64,000 nt of DNA, taken from the NCBI GenBank assembly GCA_039090855.1, contig CM077011.1:16555001-16619000 (forward strand), written 5' to 3'. Under the pieces are notes generated by a model that saw only the letters and a program-made list of their open reading frames with translations, did not search any database and was not told the DNA's origin. Below, in pieces: positions 1 to 10,968 of this stretch (its first letter is position 1; every line of letters starts with the position of its first letter). Origin of the DNA: Macrothele yani (taxonomy: Eukaryota > Arthropoda > Arachnida > Araneae > Macrothelidae). The position numbers were made by a program, and so were the translations under genes.

Positions 1-117
1 GGAACCAGTGACCCTAAATTAGGGACGGACGACTGCTTATAGCCCGTTGAGTTGCTCACGGTGGTCGTTAAACCTCCAATCAAAAAAATAAATAAATAAA
101 TAAATAAATAAAAAAAT
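1..117 (+). mobile_element. SINE-A, 3' part, cut by window edge
   Basis: The body shared by all SINE-A copies (from GGAACCAGTGACCC to the TTAAACCTCCAATC end) runs into an (AAAT)n-rich tail. The tRNA-like head would lie before base 1. Confidence 0.85.
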
Positions 118-672
118 AAGATTACCTCACATTAACCAGTGGTATTTGAATTCCGTGGTTCTTCACTATTGCTGAGGGTAGTGACCCAGTACTATGCCAG
201 GTTACACTGTTGAAAATTCTGGTTGAAATTTGGCCCACATTATGGTGTAATTTCAGACACTTACACCATGTTGCGGTGCTATTTTAACACTTGCAGTGTA
301 CAGTGGTGTTATTGAAATCATTTGACCTACACCATTGCTTTGGTGCAAAGTACAAATTGCATCGAAGTGGTGCAATCCTGCCCTGCTTTTTAGTGCAACT
401 GAAGAAAACCGACCACGTACTTTCGTGATCCAAGCAGTGGACGAGAAAACACACTTATATTGTTTGGTTTTAGTTTTTTTTTTCGTAGGCCAAGAGATCG
501 TTTGGGTAATTCTGAAGTGTTTGTTCAATTTTATAAAGGTAGGACCAAATATAACATTGAAAGGTAAGTTTTGTTTTCATACTAAGGTGTGTAATGTAAT
601 AGCAAAGGCAGGGCATGGTTGAAAGTCATAGACTCCGCTATATAAAATATCCTGTTGTCATCTCGTCTTAGT
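118..672. other. Unassigned DNA, no gene seen
   Basis: Two short open frames on opposite strands overlap here, but neither resembles a known protein. I see no repeat family. Confidence 0.5.
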
Positions 673-685
673 TAATCCTCTTGCA

Positions 686-893
686 GCCGCCCCGGTGGCG
701 CAGTGGTCTAAGGCGCTGGCCTCTGATCATTCGTCCGTAAGGGGTCCGGGTTCGAATCCCGGTCAGGCATGGATGTTGTGTTTGTCTTACGGCACTGGCT
801 CTCTCCCTTCCCTGGAACCAGTGACCCTAAATTAGGGACGGGCGACTGCTTATAGCCCATTGAGTTGCTCACGGTGGTCGTTAAACCTCCAAT

Positions 894-926
<33 letters not shown>
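686..926 (+). mobile_element. SINE-A, full length
   Basis: This is the best reference copy. It has a tRNA-like head with A-box-like (GTGGCGCAGTGG) and B-box (GGTTCGAATCC) promoter elements, a body of about 130 bp, and an A32 tail. The 12-base TSD taatcctcttgc lies at 673-684 and 927-938. The TSD and A-tail mark insertion by target-primed reverse transcription. The partner LINE that moves it is not evident in the window. Confidence 0.95.
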
Positions 927-928
<2 letters not shown>

Positions 929-938
929 ATCCTCTTGC

Positions 939-1224
939 CACTCTTCTTAGTGGAGAAAAGTTTGGAATATTGTGCCTGCTGTCTTTATTTCATGGCATCA
1001 GTATTCGATGTCCTCTCCGTTATCGGATATTCTGATGTGTAATTGAGTAACTGCAACATAACTATTCATTATCAAGTTTAATTGCCTCTGTCTTTTATTT
1101 TCTCGATCTTCATAGTGAGGATGAAAGCAAAAACAGTTCTAATGACCTCCCTGGTAAATTATAGAACTGAGGAGGCAGCGGTTTGCCGCCGTTGTAGTGG
1201 AAACCCAGTTAACGTTTTTTGGAG
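939..1224. other. Unassigned DNA
   Basis: Nothing recognisable. The short frames lack family features. Confidence 0.5.
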
Positions 1225-1227
1225 CCA

Positions 1228-1642
1228 CTGCTGTAACATGGTGGTCCAAGCACTGGCTTCTGACAGCATGTCAGAGTGCAGTCCTGTCAGTCCTTGATGA
1301 GGCATGGATGTTATTTGTCTTACGCACTAGCTCTTTCCCAATGGCCCTAAATTAGGGGCGCCGCCCCGGTGGCGCAGTGGTCTAAGCGATGGTCTCTGAT
1401 CATTCGTTCGAAAGGGGTCAGAGTTCTAATTCCGGTGAGGCATGGATGTGTTTGTCTTACGGCACTGGCTCTCTCCCTTCCCTGGAACCAGTGGCCCTAA
1501 ATTAGGAAAGGGCGACTGCTTATAGCCCATTGAGTTGCTCACAGTGGTCGTTAAACTTTCAATAAAAAAATAAATTAAATGTGGGCGACTGCTTATTACT
1601 CACTGAGTCGCTCATCGTGGTCGTTAAGCCCTCAAACCAAAT
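1228..1642 (+). mobile_element. Old SINE-A, split by a younger SINE-A
   Basis: A diverged head and body at about 1228-1359 stop at the conserved CCCTAAATTAGGG block. The remainder (GGGCGACTGCTTAT to the CTCAAACCAA end) resumes at about 1580. The interruption is another SINE-A copy in the same orientation. Confidence 0.8.
1360..1577 (+). mobile_element. SINE-A inserted in an older SINE-A
   Basis: Head, body and A-rich tail are complete, and the copy is less diverged than its host. The B box is altered (GTTCTAATTCC). A clean TSD is not visible, though CTAAATTAG before and TAAATTAAA after may be a decayed one. Confidence 0.85.
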
Positions 1643-2026
1643 TGTTTGGGCACAGAACCCACTCTTTTTCACCGAATTTTAAGTAACCCAGTGAGCTCAG
1701 TTTTTTTAATTTTGCTTTATTTCGATATATTTTCGACTGCGAAAATAATTTTTGTTTTTCAGTAGGTATATTTGTTTAACTTCGGTAAAAATGTGTAGCA
1801 ATGTTTTCTGCAGGCTAGCCAATATCCAGGTTATTTGTACGACGATCGAACTCTCCTGCTGTCGTAGGTAACAGTCACTATCAACAGATGCCCCCCCCCC
1901 CCCAAGCGAGTGTGCTTGAGGGGAGGTAGAAGAGCGGTTCTGGTGTAACTGGCGGAAAGGTCACAAATATGGTTTGCTTCTCGACAGAATTGAACTCGTT
2001 CCATAGCTTATAATTGCACTGGTTGC
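1643..2026. other. Unassigned DNA with a poly-C run
   Basis: No gene seen. It contains a C14 homopolymer near 1890 and AT-rich filler. Confidence 0.5.
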
Positions 2027-2329
2027 TACAGCGGCTCCCGAAATTGAGAATACCACTCTTCTTTAAAGGTCTAAAAAATATTAAATCGTTACTGAAAATT
2101 AATATTTATAGGAACGGTAAGACACATTATGAAATGTATTAGGCTAGAAAACAAATATATAGTTCCTATAATATTTTAATGACATAATTTTTATGTCGAA
2201 GTTACATACTTCGAAGCTACAAAACAGGAGTAAACACCTTCTATATTTTGTAAAGAAAAAGAACATGAAATAACTTTGTTGAATATCCTTTTGCATCTCG
2301 GAGGAGTTTTCAAATGGCGTAGCATTGAG

Positions 2330-3007
2330 TTAACAAGAGTTTGTGCATCGCTGGATATTTTTGCCCAATCTTCTCGTAAAACTGTTTTTTAACTGTTCTT
2401 TGGTCTTAATATCGTGTTCTTGAACCGATATTTCCAACTGGGACCACAAATGTCCAATAACGTTCAGATCTGGAGATTCCGGTGTGGTGTGCAATTGCAT
2501 TTTACATTTATACAACAACCACAGCTTAACTATTTTAGCGGTGTGCTTCTGATCGTTATCTTGTTGAAATACAAAATTTGGCCATAAACCCAACTTTTGA
2601 GCACTTTGTTTTAGATTATTTTCTAATATGTCAAAATATTTCATTTTATCCACCATTCCATCAATGAAAATTAAATTTCCCACACCTTTTGCCGACATTC
2701 AGCCCCATACAAGCACCTAACCACCTCCATGCATGATAGTGGGGATGGTGTTTTGGGGACGCAGTTCACTATTAGGCTTCCGCCAAACATAACATCGACC
2801 ATCAAAGCATTAAACGTACTCTCTCCACTGAATATTACTTGATTCCAGAAGGTCTTCAAGCTTCGAAATATGATTATTAGCTAATGAAATTCTTTTCTCT
2901 CGATTTACTTTGGAAATGAAAGGTTTTCTTTTAGTTACACGACCATCAAAACCTGCTTTTCTGAGTACACTTCGAATTGCTCCTGCAGAAACGGTTCTTT
3001 CTGTCAT
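2330..3007 (-). pseudogene. Tc1-like transposase relic
   Basis: Three overlapping frames give a broken Tc1 transposase. The N-terminal part (from 3007) resembles the second half of the DNA-binding region. The first catalytic block reads IFSGEST where the family has FSDES, so the first Asp is lost. The second block, FQQDNDQKHTA, keeps its Asp. The third reads SPDLNVIGHLW, with Gly where the Glu of the DDE triad should be; 34 residues separate it from the second Asp. With two of three catalytic residues gone, as well as frameshifts, it cannot be active. Confidence 0.85.
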
Positions 3008-3267
3008 TGTAGAAGTGGATGCAACAATTTTTGGAGCACTAGGATTTCTTTTCGTCCTCTTCCGGGCTTATTTGCAATATGTCCAAAATTTTTATACCTC
3101 TGGATAATTTTTTGAGCACATCCGTGACTGCGTTGAACTGTCTTCACAATTTCATGCAGAGATTTTTTTTTTCTTCAGACATTCGAATCACAAGTTGCTG
3201 AGTTTCAACACTCTGGAGCTCATTCTGTTAATTGAAAATTGTATTTTCACTGGGATATCATAGTTCA

Positions 3268-3577
3268 GTATCAGATCATATGTAGGGGACTTTAGGGAGT
3301 GTCTGACCCCAGGTCTTGAACAACCCTTAGTAATAGGAAGCTAAGAGATTTGTGCTAGAGTGCCCGATAGGATAGTGCCACGGAAGCGATTTAGAAATAG
3401 GGAGGAAGACGCCCTTATTTATTTCCGGGGCCCAGTACCCGGGGACCGACGGGTTAACGTGCCCATCCGACGCACGGCGGATATTTAGTGGTTCGAATGT
3501 TCGTACATTCCCGGGATCGAACGCGAGGTTCCTCTGTATCAGTTACTAACGTTGACCACTAGGCCATCCGCGGCCCA
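3268..3577 (-). mobile_element. SINE-B copy 1
   Basis: On the minus strand it starts with a tRNA-like head (GGCCTAGTGGTCAACGTT, then GGTTCGATCCC-like B box) and ends in a TATGATCTGATAC-type tail without poly-A. It is inserted in the Tc1-like element at 2027-4093. Confidence 0.8.
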
Positions 3578-3590
3578 TATATATAGCTTG

Positions 3591-3901
3591 GTATCAGATC
3601 ATATGCAGAGGATTTTACGAAGTAAGTGTCTGACCCCAGGTCTTCAACAACCCTTAGAAATCGGAAGCTAGGAGATTTGAGCTAGAGTGCCCAATAGGAA
3701 AGTGACACGGAAGCGAGGTAGAAAGCGGGAGGAAGACTCCCTTATTTACTTCCGAAGGGCCAGTACCCGGGGTCCGACGCCTGAACGTGCCCATCCGACG
3801 CACGGCGGATATTTAGTGGTTCGAGCGTTCGTACCTGCTCGGGATCGAACCTGAGGTTCCTCTGTGGCAGTAACGAAAGTTGACCACTAGGCTACCCGTG
3901 G
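3591..3901 (-). mobile_element. SINE-B copy 2
   Basis: Same orientation as copy 1 and about 14 bp from it, with body and head in the same order. It differs from copy 1 at many positions, so these look like two insertions or an old duplication rather than a recent one. Confidence 0.8.
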
Positions 3902-3936
3902 CCTAGTGGTCAACGTTCGTGACTTCCACGGGGAAA
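3902..3936 (+). repeat. SINE-B head fragment, head to head with copy 2
   Basis: About 35 bp of the SINE-B head (CCTAGTGGTCAACGTTCGTG) follow the 5' end of minus-strand copy 2 directly. The two heads form an inverted repeat with a loop of about 10 bases. Confidence 0.7.
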
Positions 3937-4093
3937 ATTATGTAATTAACGTATTAGACTTCATATTTGTTTTCTAGCCTAATATATTAATGCTCATTTT
4001 ATCGTTCTATAAATACTAATTTTGAATAACGATTTAATATTTTTGAGACCTTTAACGAAGAGTGGTGTGTACTCAATTTTGGGAGCTACTGTA

Positions 4094-4959
4094 TGCTAGG
4101 CTTACTAAAGCATGACAATTCATTTTGTAATAAGTATTTCCAAGCTTTGCCCTACAAATTACGTGATAGCTTCCTAATCTTCCTCCAGTTACATCAGTGT
4201 TGGTATCCTACAAGTTAAGAGATCGTAGCTATGGGTAACTAACTTACGATCTTCATATCAATGTAAATGAACCCGACTGGGGCTGAAGTTGCGACAGGTT
4301 TTAGCGAAGGTAAGTGGATATAAAGCCATATGAATTATTTCTACGGGAAATGCTTATTTTAAGTAGTGAAACGAAATAAAACTTTAAAATGAGCTTGTCG
4401 TGTTATTAAGAATCGTAAAATGGAATATGAAATAGAATTCGCAAAATTACTCGTTATTCGTAATAGAATTCGTAAAATGGAAATGTACGGTTTCTTAAAA
4501 GATTACCGAAAAAAGTTTAAATAACGAACAAACTGTATTATGTAGTACTAAGTTTTATTTGAACAAATGCAAATGCTATTTCATTGGCAATATTCTTTCT
4601 TAATGAAAATAAAACGGCTCTGGTCACATGAATTTCCAAAAATTTGGCTCCGGTTGGCTTAGTCGTAAACCCCTCCCCAATAGGCATTTCGTCGGGTTGG
4701 ATCACAACTTTTTGTTCCTCGAGTTGGGAAGGGGTGCAGGAAAGTTGGCTTGCAGCAGAAATTCCTACAATAAGTTGGGCCACACATTAGACCCCCCCCT
4801 TTGCCTTCTTGGCCACCATGTTTCCTTGGATCGCTGGATTGCTTTCGGGCCCCTTGACCAGGGATTTAAGTGAAGTGTGCTGGACCACTTGTGGTTTCCG
4901 GAACTGGTTACGCGGATATTTTTTAACTTCTGTTGTGCAGCTTTTTATGAGATCGTATC
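4094..4959. other. Unassigned DNA with opposed short frames
   Basis: Open frames of 75-90 codons exist on both strands at 4538-5041. The minus-strand pair at 5041-4538 is nearly continuous across one stop, but I do not recognise the protein and the frame runs into the next transposon's TIR. I call no gene. Confidence 0.4.
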
Positions 4960-6348
4960 TACACTGCTGGCTACCCAAAATGCAACACCAAGAAGGACAC
5001 GAGATAGCAAAGCCAGATTTACTGGACACATAACAACACATACAAAGATGAAACGATTGAGCTTACAGGCCTGTGCGACTTGCGGAACACGCAGACATCA
5101 ATAGTTCGTGTGGCCCCCATGGCTGGCAATAACGGCCGCTACATGCCACGGCATCGAACGAAAGAGGCTTTGGATGTGGGCTTGGGGTATGTCGGTCTAG
5201 GCTACTTCCACACGTTGCCACAGTTCCTTAGGCGTAGCAGCGGGTGGTGCTTGCCAGCCCATTCGGTTGCCGATCAGCGACCAGGCGTTCGATGGGCGAC
5301 ATATCGGGAGAACAGGCTGGCAACAGTGACACCTGGTGGGCCGTGAAGAATTGTTGCTCGATGCGTGCCACGTGCGGGCGCGCATTGTCCTGTTGAAACG
5401 TGGCCGCTGGCAGGTCCTGCAGGTAAAGGACTACAGGCTCCAAAACGTCGGAGATGTAGCGGTGGCTGTTGAGTGTACCAACGATACGTACCAGAGGGGT
5501 GCGGGTGTCATATCCAATTGCGCCCCAAACCATAACGCCAGGCGACGAACCGGTATAGCGATGCATATTACAGGCGTCATACAGTCTCTCGCCGCGGTGC
5601 CGCCACACGCGGATCCGATCATCGTGGTGTTGCAGGTAGAAGCGTGATTCGTCGGAGAAGACAATGTCATGCCATTCCGTAGTCCAGGTGCAGTGTTCAA
5701 CTGCCCACTGCCGCCGCACTCGCCGGTGGTGTAACGTCAATGGTAATCGGAGAAATGGGCGCCGAACGACAAGTCCCCGCTCCTTCAGATGACGTCGAAC
5801 GGAACGTGCTGACACAGGCTGTTGGGCAATATACCCTAATTCTTGCGCTAACGTTCGTGATGTGGCTGTGCGAGCCGTCAATGCCCGCCGCACAAACATG
5901 CCGGTCCTCTCGTTCGGTGGTGTGCCGCGGCAATCACTCACGTCGGTCCGTCCGCCCCTCTTGCACTCACCGAATCCATACTCGCCTCACTGTGGTTGAA
6001 TGTCGTTCCACACGGGCGCCGATTTCTCGGTACGATAAACCGCTGTCGCGATAAGCCACTATTCGTCCTCTGTCGAACTCTGAAACGTTCTGGAATGACT
6101 GCCGTATTCTGCGACGAGGCATCAGGAAGCTTCCCGCGTACAGGTCCGGCAGCACAACATACTCCCACTACTTACATCTGTGCATCCTTCTTATAGTGCT
6201 TCTCGGTGGCGTGCCGGGCGCACGTGATTTGCATAAGTCCTGCAATGCTAATCGTTTGCATGTCATCTCGCGGGCGACGCATGCTACGAATTTCAGGCCA
6301 ATGGGATGCTTCCTTCTTAGTGTTGCATTTTGGGTGGCCAGCAGTGTA
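4960..6348 (-). mobile_element. Tc1-like transposon, both TIRs present
   Basis: Both ends begin CACTGCTGGC followed by C/T, then ACCCAAAATGCAACAC, with about 35 bp of inverted similarity (4962 onward, and minus strand from 6346). TA flanks each end (4960-4961 and 6347-6348). The 1.39 kb element encodes the transposase relic at 5098-6122. Confidence 0.9.
5098..6122 (-). pseudogene. Tc1-like transposase, 32-residue D-E spacing
   Basis: The chosen start (6122) opens MPRRRIRQSFQNVSEFDRG, a Tc1 helix-turn-helix, but a TGA near 5984 and a frame change precede the main 237-codon frame (5941-5228). That frame has all three catalytic blocks: VFSDESRF, FQQDNARPHVA and SPDMSPIE. Between the second Asp and the Glu there are 32 codons, against 34 in ordinary Tc1. 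A frameshift just after the Glu moves the C terminus to another frame, ending AAVIASHGGHTNY at 5098. The element is inactive now, but the catalytic core is well kept. Confidence 0.88.
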
Positions 6349-6517
6349 TATGAATGTGTTGAGCCAAACCGATTTTTATTTTTTCTGTATCGCTGAGTTT
6401 GTTGTTCGTATTTCTTTTTGTAGGTTTTGTTTTGTATTTATCTTTTTAAGTATGTACTGATTACAGGTGGGATGGCTTATCTTAATTATAAATTAATATC
6501 TTTTGGGCATCTTTTGT

Positions 6518-6703
6518 CGCCCCGGAGGCGCAGTGGTATTAAGAGCTGGCTTCTGATCATTCGTCGAAGGGTCAGGGTTCGAATCCCGGTGAGGTACGGA
6601 TGTTGTGTTTGTCTTACGGTACTGGCTCTCACCCTTTCCTGGAACCAGTGACCCGAAAACATGGACAGGCGACCACTTATGCCTCCCCTCAAAAAAAAGT
6701 AAA
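6518..6703 (+). mobile_element. SINE-A with shortened 3' body
   Basis: Head and B box (GGTTCGAATCCC) are intact. The body loses the GCTTATAGCCCATTGAG stretch before a short A-run. Confidence 0.85.
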
Positions 6704-8730
6704 ACAGCACCCAAATATTATAAAAATTTAAAACTGAAGAACATTAACTGGCCCGAATTCCCTATCATACGTATACTTTCGGGTTTTAAACAAATGATTA
6801 ACATTATAGGTGTGTTTCTGAAATTTCAATTTAATTTCTTTTCTACCAGATTGTCGAAAACACTAAGTAAACATTCCATTCAGTTTTCGAGATCTTCTGA
6901 AACAAAGTTTCGTCTTAGGCTGCGTAAAATTAAATTCCCCTTTTATCATGAAAACTACTGATTGCACAATTTGTATTATAAAAGAGAGCTTGATATATAT
7001 ATCTTGCACAGTAGGTTTGAGAAACGTGTCAAAAGAATTGATCTAAGAATTCGGTACTGTCCTTTCTGTTAAACACATCTTCCAGTTGTTAAGCGTCATT
7101 TTGGATTTTAATCACGCTGTGTTGTGCACTAGTTCTACGAGATAACGCCATTAGTTTAATTAGTTCTCACAGTATGCTTCTCCGGATGAACATGGATGCT
7201 ATCAATAAAGTTTAATGCTTTGGACAGCTTGTTGCCCGTAGGAGCCATTCAGTCTGAGATGCACCGCAAATTCATAAGTCTTTTGCCAATCTCCTATTTC
7301 TAGGTTTTCCCCGCCTGTTTAATTCTATGAAGGACACATACGTTTCTTCGGTGAATGAAAACCTCGATTTGATATCACTGACACCAGGTTAGCTAACTAC
7401 AGTACAGCTTTCATTTATGATAAAAGTACCATGTCTTTCAGCCGCCTTCAGCAGAAACTACTGAATGTGGAGATTTAAAACATGGCAGAAGCCTGCAGAG
7501 GCACGTGATTGTGTGCTCCCCCAAGAGCCTACTTTTTTTAAGTTACAAAACTTAAATTTGTTCTGTTTTTTTAGAGTTTTCAATCATTGCTGAAATTTAA
7601 TTTTGCGGGTTGCTGTGCTATAAGCTAACACAGCAATATTTCCTTTCACTTTTGCGCAACATTATTTCATTACGCATTTGCGCAGCAATGTTTCATAAAC
7701 GTAACATTATTTCATTGCACCTTTGCGAAAACTAAGGAAGCCACATGTCCAACATGATACAGTATTTCATAGGTTGAGCCGAAATCTTTGGATCGCACTT
7801 CCGAGGCGTTACTTGTATCCTTCCTCCCCATTTACCAGCGGGTGTGTTTATGTTTTAGGTAGCAACTCTCCGTGTGCCATGTCTCATTATAAATAGTTTG
7901 AAGCTATTTCTACAGGATGATTTTGTACAGGTCTTTTGAACCATTGTTTCGAATTTGACATAACGCGCGTGATTTAAAATTTGATATTTCTGCCTGCTGC
8001 GTTATATTTCCGGAGTGTTACGTGTGTCCTTTCTCAGCAGTTGCCCGCAGATTTGTTTATATTTCACACGTCAGCTCCTATTGAGCTACCGGGTGCTATA
8101 AATAATTTCCATATTCCTTTGTATGTAAGAAAAACGAGCTTTCTCGCATTTCATTTCTTCAAAGCTTAACATTGCTGTTATTCCGTTCGCCTATTCTCCC
8201 ACCTAATCTTGTGTATTTATTTTATATGTAATCGAGATCCAACACTTTACAGTGAAACACGACTGCCTAGAAACGCTGTCAATTTTCCTAGTAGCTAACA
8301 TAATGAGTGACATGCTGCCAGGTTGCATTCCAATCGTCCCATCTGTCCTTCCATTTCAATTTAAGCGACTAGTTTCCTGTTTCTCAGTTTATTTCAAGAA
8401 AGACACGCAAGAGTGATAACTTCACTTTTTCCTTCGACTACACACAAGGAAATGAATGTCCTTTCGTTAAATTATACTTATTTTTCATAATTTAAGATTT
8501 TTGCTTGTACTCGTTCTCCAAGTGAATGAAAAAATAAAGCATTCGTCAATCACAAATGTTCGTTTTCTTTCTCTTGTGATCTACACGCAGAAATTATCCG
8601 TTCTTTTTTTTTCAAAATGTATTGAAAGTAATAAAATGCTGAGCATTTTGCTCTAATTTAATTTAAAATAACTTAGAGGCATTAAAGAAGGAACTCCCAC
8701 TCAGCTTTTAAGGATTTTTCGTCCATGCCT
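6704..8730. other. Unassigned AT-rich DNA
   Basis: Two kilobases with only short frames (62 and 118 codons) of no recognisable family, and no TIRs or SINEs that I could see. Confidence 0.5.
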
Positions 8731-8743
8731 GAAATAAGGAATG

Positions 8744-8979
8744 GCCGCCCCGGTGGCGCAGTGGTCTAAGGCGCTGGCCTCTGATCATTCGTCCGTAAGG
8801 GGTCCGGGTTCGAATCCCGGTCAGGCATGGATGTTGTGTTTGTCTTAAGGCACTGGCTCTCTCCCTTCCCTGGAACCAGTGACCCTAAATTAGGGACGGG
8901 CGACTGCTTATAGCCCATTGAGTTGCTCACGGTGGTCGTTAAACCTCCAATCAAAAAAAAAAAAAAAAAAAAAAAAAAA
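8744..8979 (+). mobile_element. SINE-A, full length with perfect TSD
   Basis: The 13-base TSD gaaataaggaatg (8731-8743 and 8980-8992) is perfect. The body is nearly identical to the 686-926 copy and the tail is pure A, so this is one of the youngest insertions. Confidence 0.95.
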
Positions 8980-8992
8980 GAAATAAGGAATG

Positions 8993-10121
8993 CACCAAAT
9001 AAGGCACAAGGAAGAAGTACCTACTGTTTGATCCGAGGCATCTTCCTCATTCTAACAATGGGCCCTAGTAGGGTTCGTTCGCTTTCATTCTCTACACGAC
9101 CTTCTTTTTTCGCAGCTAATCTTTTCCCAATTCACGGTAACAAGCGGGCGTGGTTTAGTTCTTAATGGAGGGAGAAGTAAACGTGCGGATGTATGCGTTC
9201 TCGTCACATACGACAGCGGTGACGGAGCCATAAAGAAGCCGGAGCTGCGAGTTACCGCCTTACTTTTTAAGTGATAAAATCTCTATTTACAACAGGGGAG
9301 ACGGAGCAGTAACGGAATGGCCAGTCTGATTGGCTTATAACGGTGACAATCATTGCTACAATCGACTATCTTTGAATTTTTTTGTTTACTAGACTAAGGG
9401 CAAAGCGCTGCACTATACGTGTTCGAACTACCCATAAGCCATTCCTAACGTGTTCTATTACGTCAGCTTCTATCCGTTGCAATTACCGCGTAATTTTCAA
9501 ATTGCCTTTACTTTTTGATTTTACCTACGTACGTCAATAGCAGAGGCGGGTTTAAACAAGACAGCATCCAAGACCGACGAAATCAACACCGGAAAGTAAT
9601 CGTATTTTAATGCAAAAAATTTCTTTCAATTTCATGTTTAAATCATAGATTTTTATTACAAAAATCAGGACATTCTGAACTGTAGAATTTTTAGCACATC
9701 TATTATTTAAAACTGGGCTTTGAAATGAATATTTTAAATATCGTTTTCTCGTAAGTTATCCACATTTTAAAGCTTCATTTCACTAGTTTTATTTACAAAT
9801 CAAATTGCTCGATTTTAGCATACTTCTGAAACATTTGACAGCAAATTTCGCTTTTAAATTTTCAACTAAGCAGTACTGTTTTTAGGATTTTTTATTTTAA
9901 ATATCGTACTGCTACCAATGTTTATTGTAAATAGATTGAATGCTTACGAGAAAGACGAGACGAATAAACATAAATTAGTAAAATTACTAACAATGTTTTT
10001 CTTGATTTCTTTGTTGTAAAATTTACGGTATCATCAAACTCTACAATGCTTGAATTAAGCGACAAAGCTGCAAATGCACATACCTTTCTGAGAACTAGAT
10101 GTTCTCAAATTGATTTTCAAA
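8993..10121. other. Unassigned DNA
   Basis: No coding or repeat signal recognised. The second half is very AT-rich. Confidence 0.5.
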
Positions 10122-10132
10122 ACAAAACCTTC

Positions 10133-10354
10133 GCCGCCCCGGTGGCGCAGTGGTCTAAGGCGTTGGCCTATGATCATTCGTCCGTAAGGGGTCCGGGTTC
10201 GAATCCCGGTCAGGCATGGATGTTGTGTTTGTCTTACGGCACTGGCTCTCTCCCTTCCCTGGAACCAGTGACCCTAAATTAGGGACGGGCGACTGCTTAT
10301 AGCCCATTGAGTTGCTCACGGTGGTCGTTAAACCTCCAATAAAAAAAAAAACAA
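10133..10354 (+). mobile_element. SINE-A with TSD
   Basis: The flanks acaaaaccttc (10122-10132) and acagaaccttc (10355-10365) form an 11-base TSD with one mismatch. Head, body and A-tail are complete. Confidence 0.93.
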
Positions 10355-10646
10355 ACAGAACCTTCGTTCTCCAGGGGCATCATTGATAGGTAGGATAACA
10401 TCAGTGTTCGGAAAAGTTGAATATATATTCTTTTTTACCTAATATTGCAACGTATCAGGAACATTTGAAACCTGTCTCACGACTATTCAAATTGTTAAAA
10501 TTCCTGAGAATGTAGATGTTTTTCAGAGTTCAGATAAAAAAATTCAACTGGAATTGTACGCTGCGGAATGTATTGTGTAACCAGTGTTCGCAGCCTTTCC
10601 CTATCCTTTATATTACTCTGGAGTCATGGGTCTTATAGGAATCTGG

Positions 10647-10952
10647 GCCGCCGATGGCCTAGTTGTCAGCGTTCGTGATTGCCACGGAGAAACCTCAGGT
10701 TCTATCCCAGGCAGGTACGAACGCTCGAACCACTAAATATCCGCCGTGCGTCGGAATGGCACGTTCAGCCGTCGCACCGCGAGCACAGGCCTCCCGTTAA
10801 TAAGGGCGTCTTCCTCTCCCTTTCTATCTCGTTTCCGTGTGACTTTCCTATCGGGCATTTTAGCTCAAATCTCCTAGCTTCCTGTTTCTAAGGGTTGTTT
10901 AAGACCTGGGGCAGACACTCCCTTCCTAAAATCCTCTACATATATGATGTGA
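10647..10952 (+). mobile_element. SINE-B, full length with TSD
   Basis: The flanks tcttataggaatctgg (10631-10646) and tcttacagaaatctgg (10953-10968) form a 16-base TSD with two mismatches, which fixes both ends of the family. The head has GATGGCCTAGTTG and the B-box relic GGTTCTATCCC. The tail is TACATATATGATGTGA, not poly-A. Confidence 0.9.
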
Positions 10953-10968
10953 TCTTACAGAAATCTGG

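Larger units (their letters stand above)
2027..4093 (-). mobile_element. Tc1-like transposon with ~130 bp TIRs and nested SINE-B copies
   Basis: The left terminus (TACAGCGGCTCCCGAAATTG at 2027) and the right terminus, read on the minus strand from 4093 (TACAGTAGCTCCCAAAATTG), are imperfect inverted repeats. Similarity continues inward for about 130 bp to AGGCTAGAAAACAAATAT. Both ends are flanked by TA, the Tc1/mariner target. The transposase relic is at 2330-3007. About 650 bp of the right half is two SINE-B copies plus a SINE-B head. Confidence 0.85.

Noticed and set aside
708..941. Reverse-strand frame MARGLFFFF..GGLTTTVSNSM and its many relatives (6493-6714, 8766-8954, 14604-14906, 43295-43603, 60338-60526, 61036-61224)
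   Set aside because: All are translations of SINE-A copies. The similarity is that of the SINE DNA, not of a protein family.
4538..5041. Nearly continuous minus-strand frame of about 165 codons
   Set aside because: No family likeness, opposed by frames of equal size on the plus strand, and running into a transposon TIR.
5336..5647. 103-codon plus-strand frame
   Set aside because: Antisense to the Tc1-like transposase at 5098-6122.
10046..10282. Frame ending VAQWSKALAYDHSSVRGPGS, also at 37724 and 60918
   Set aside because: The plus-strand reading of the SINE-A head and body.
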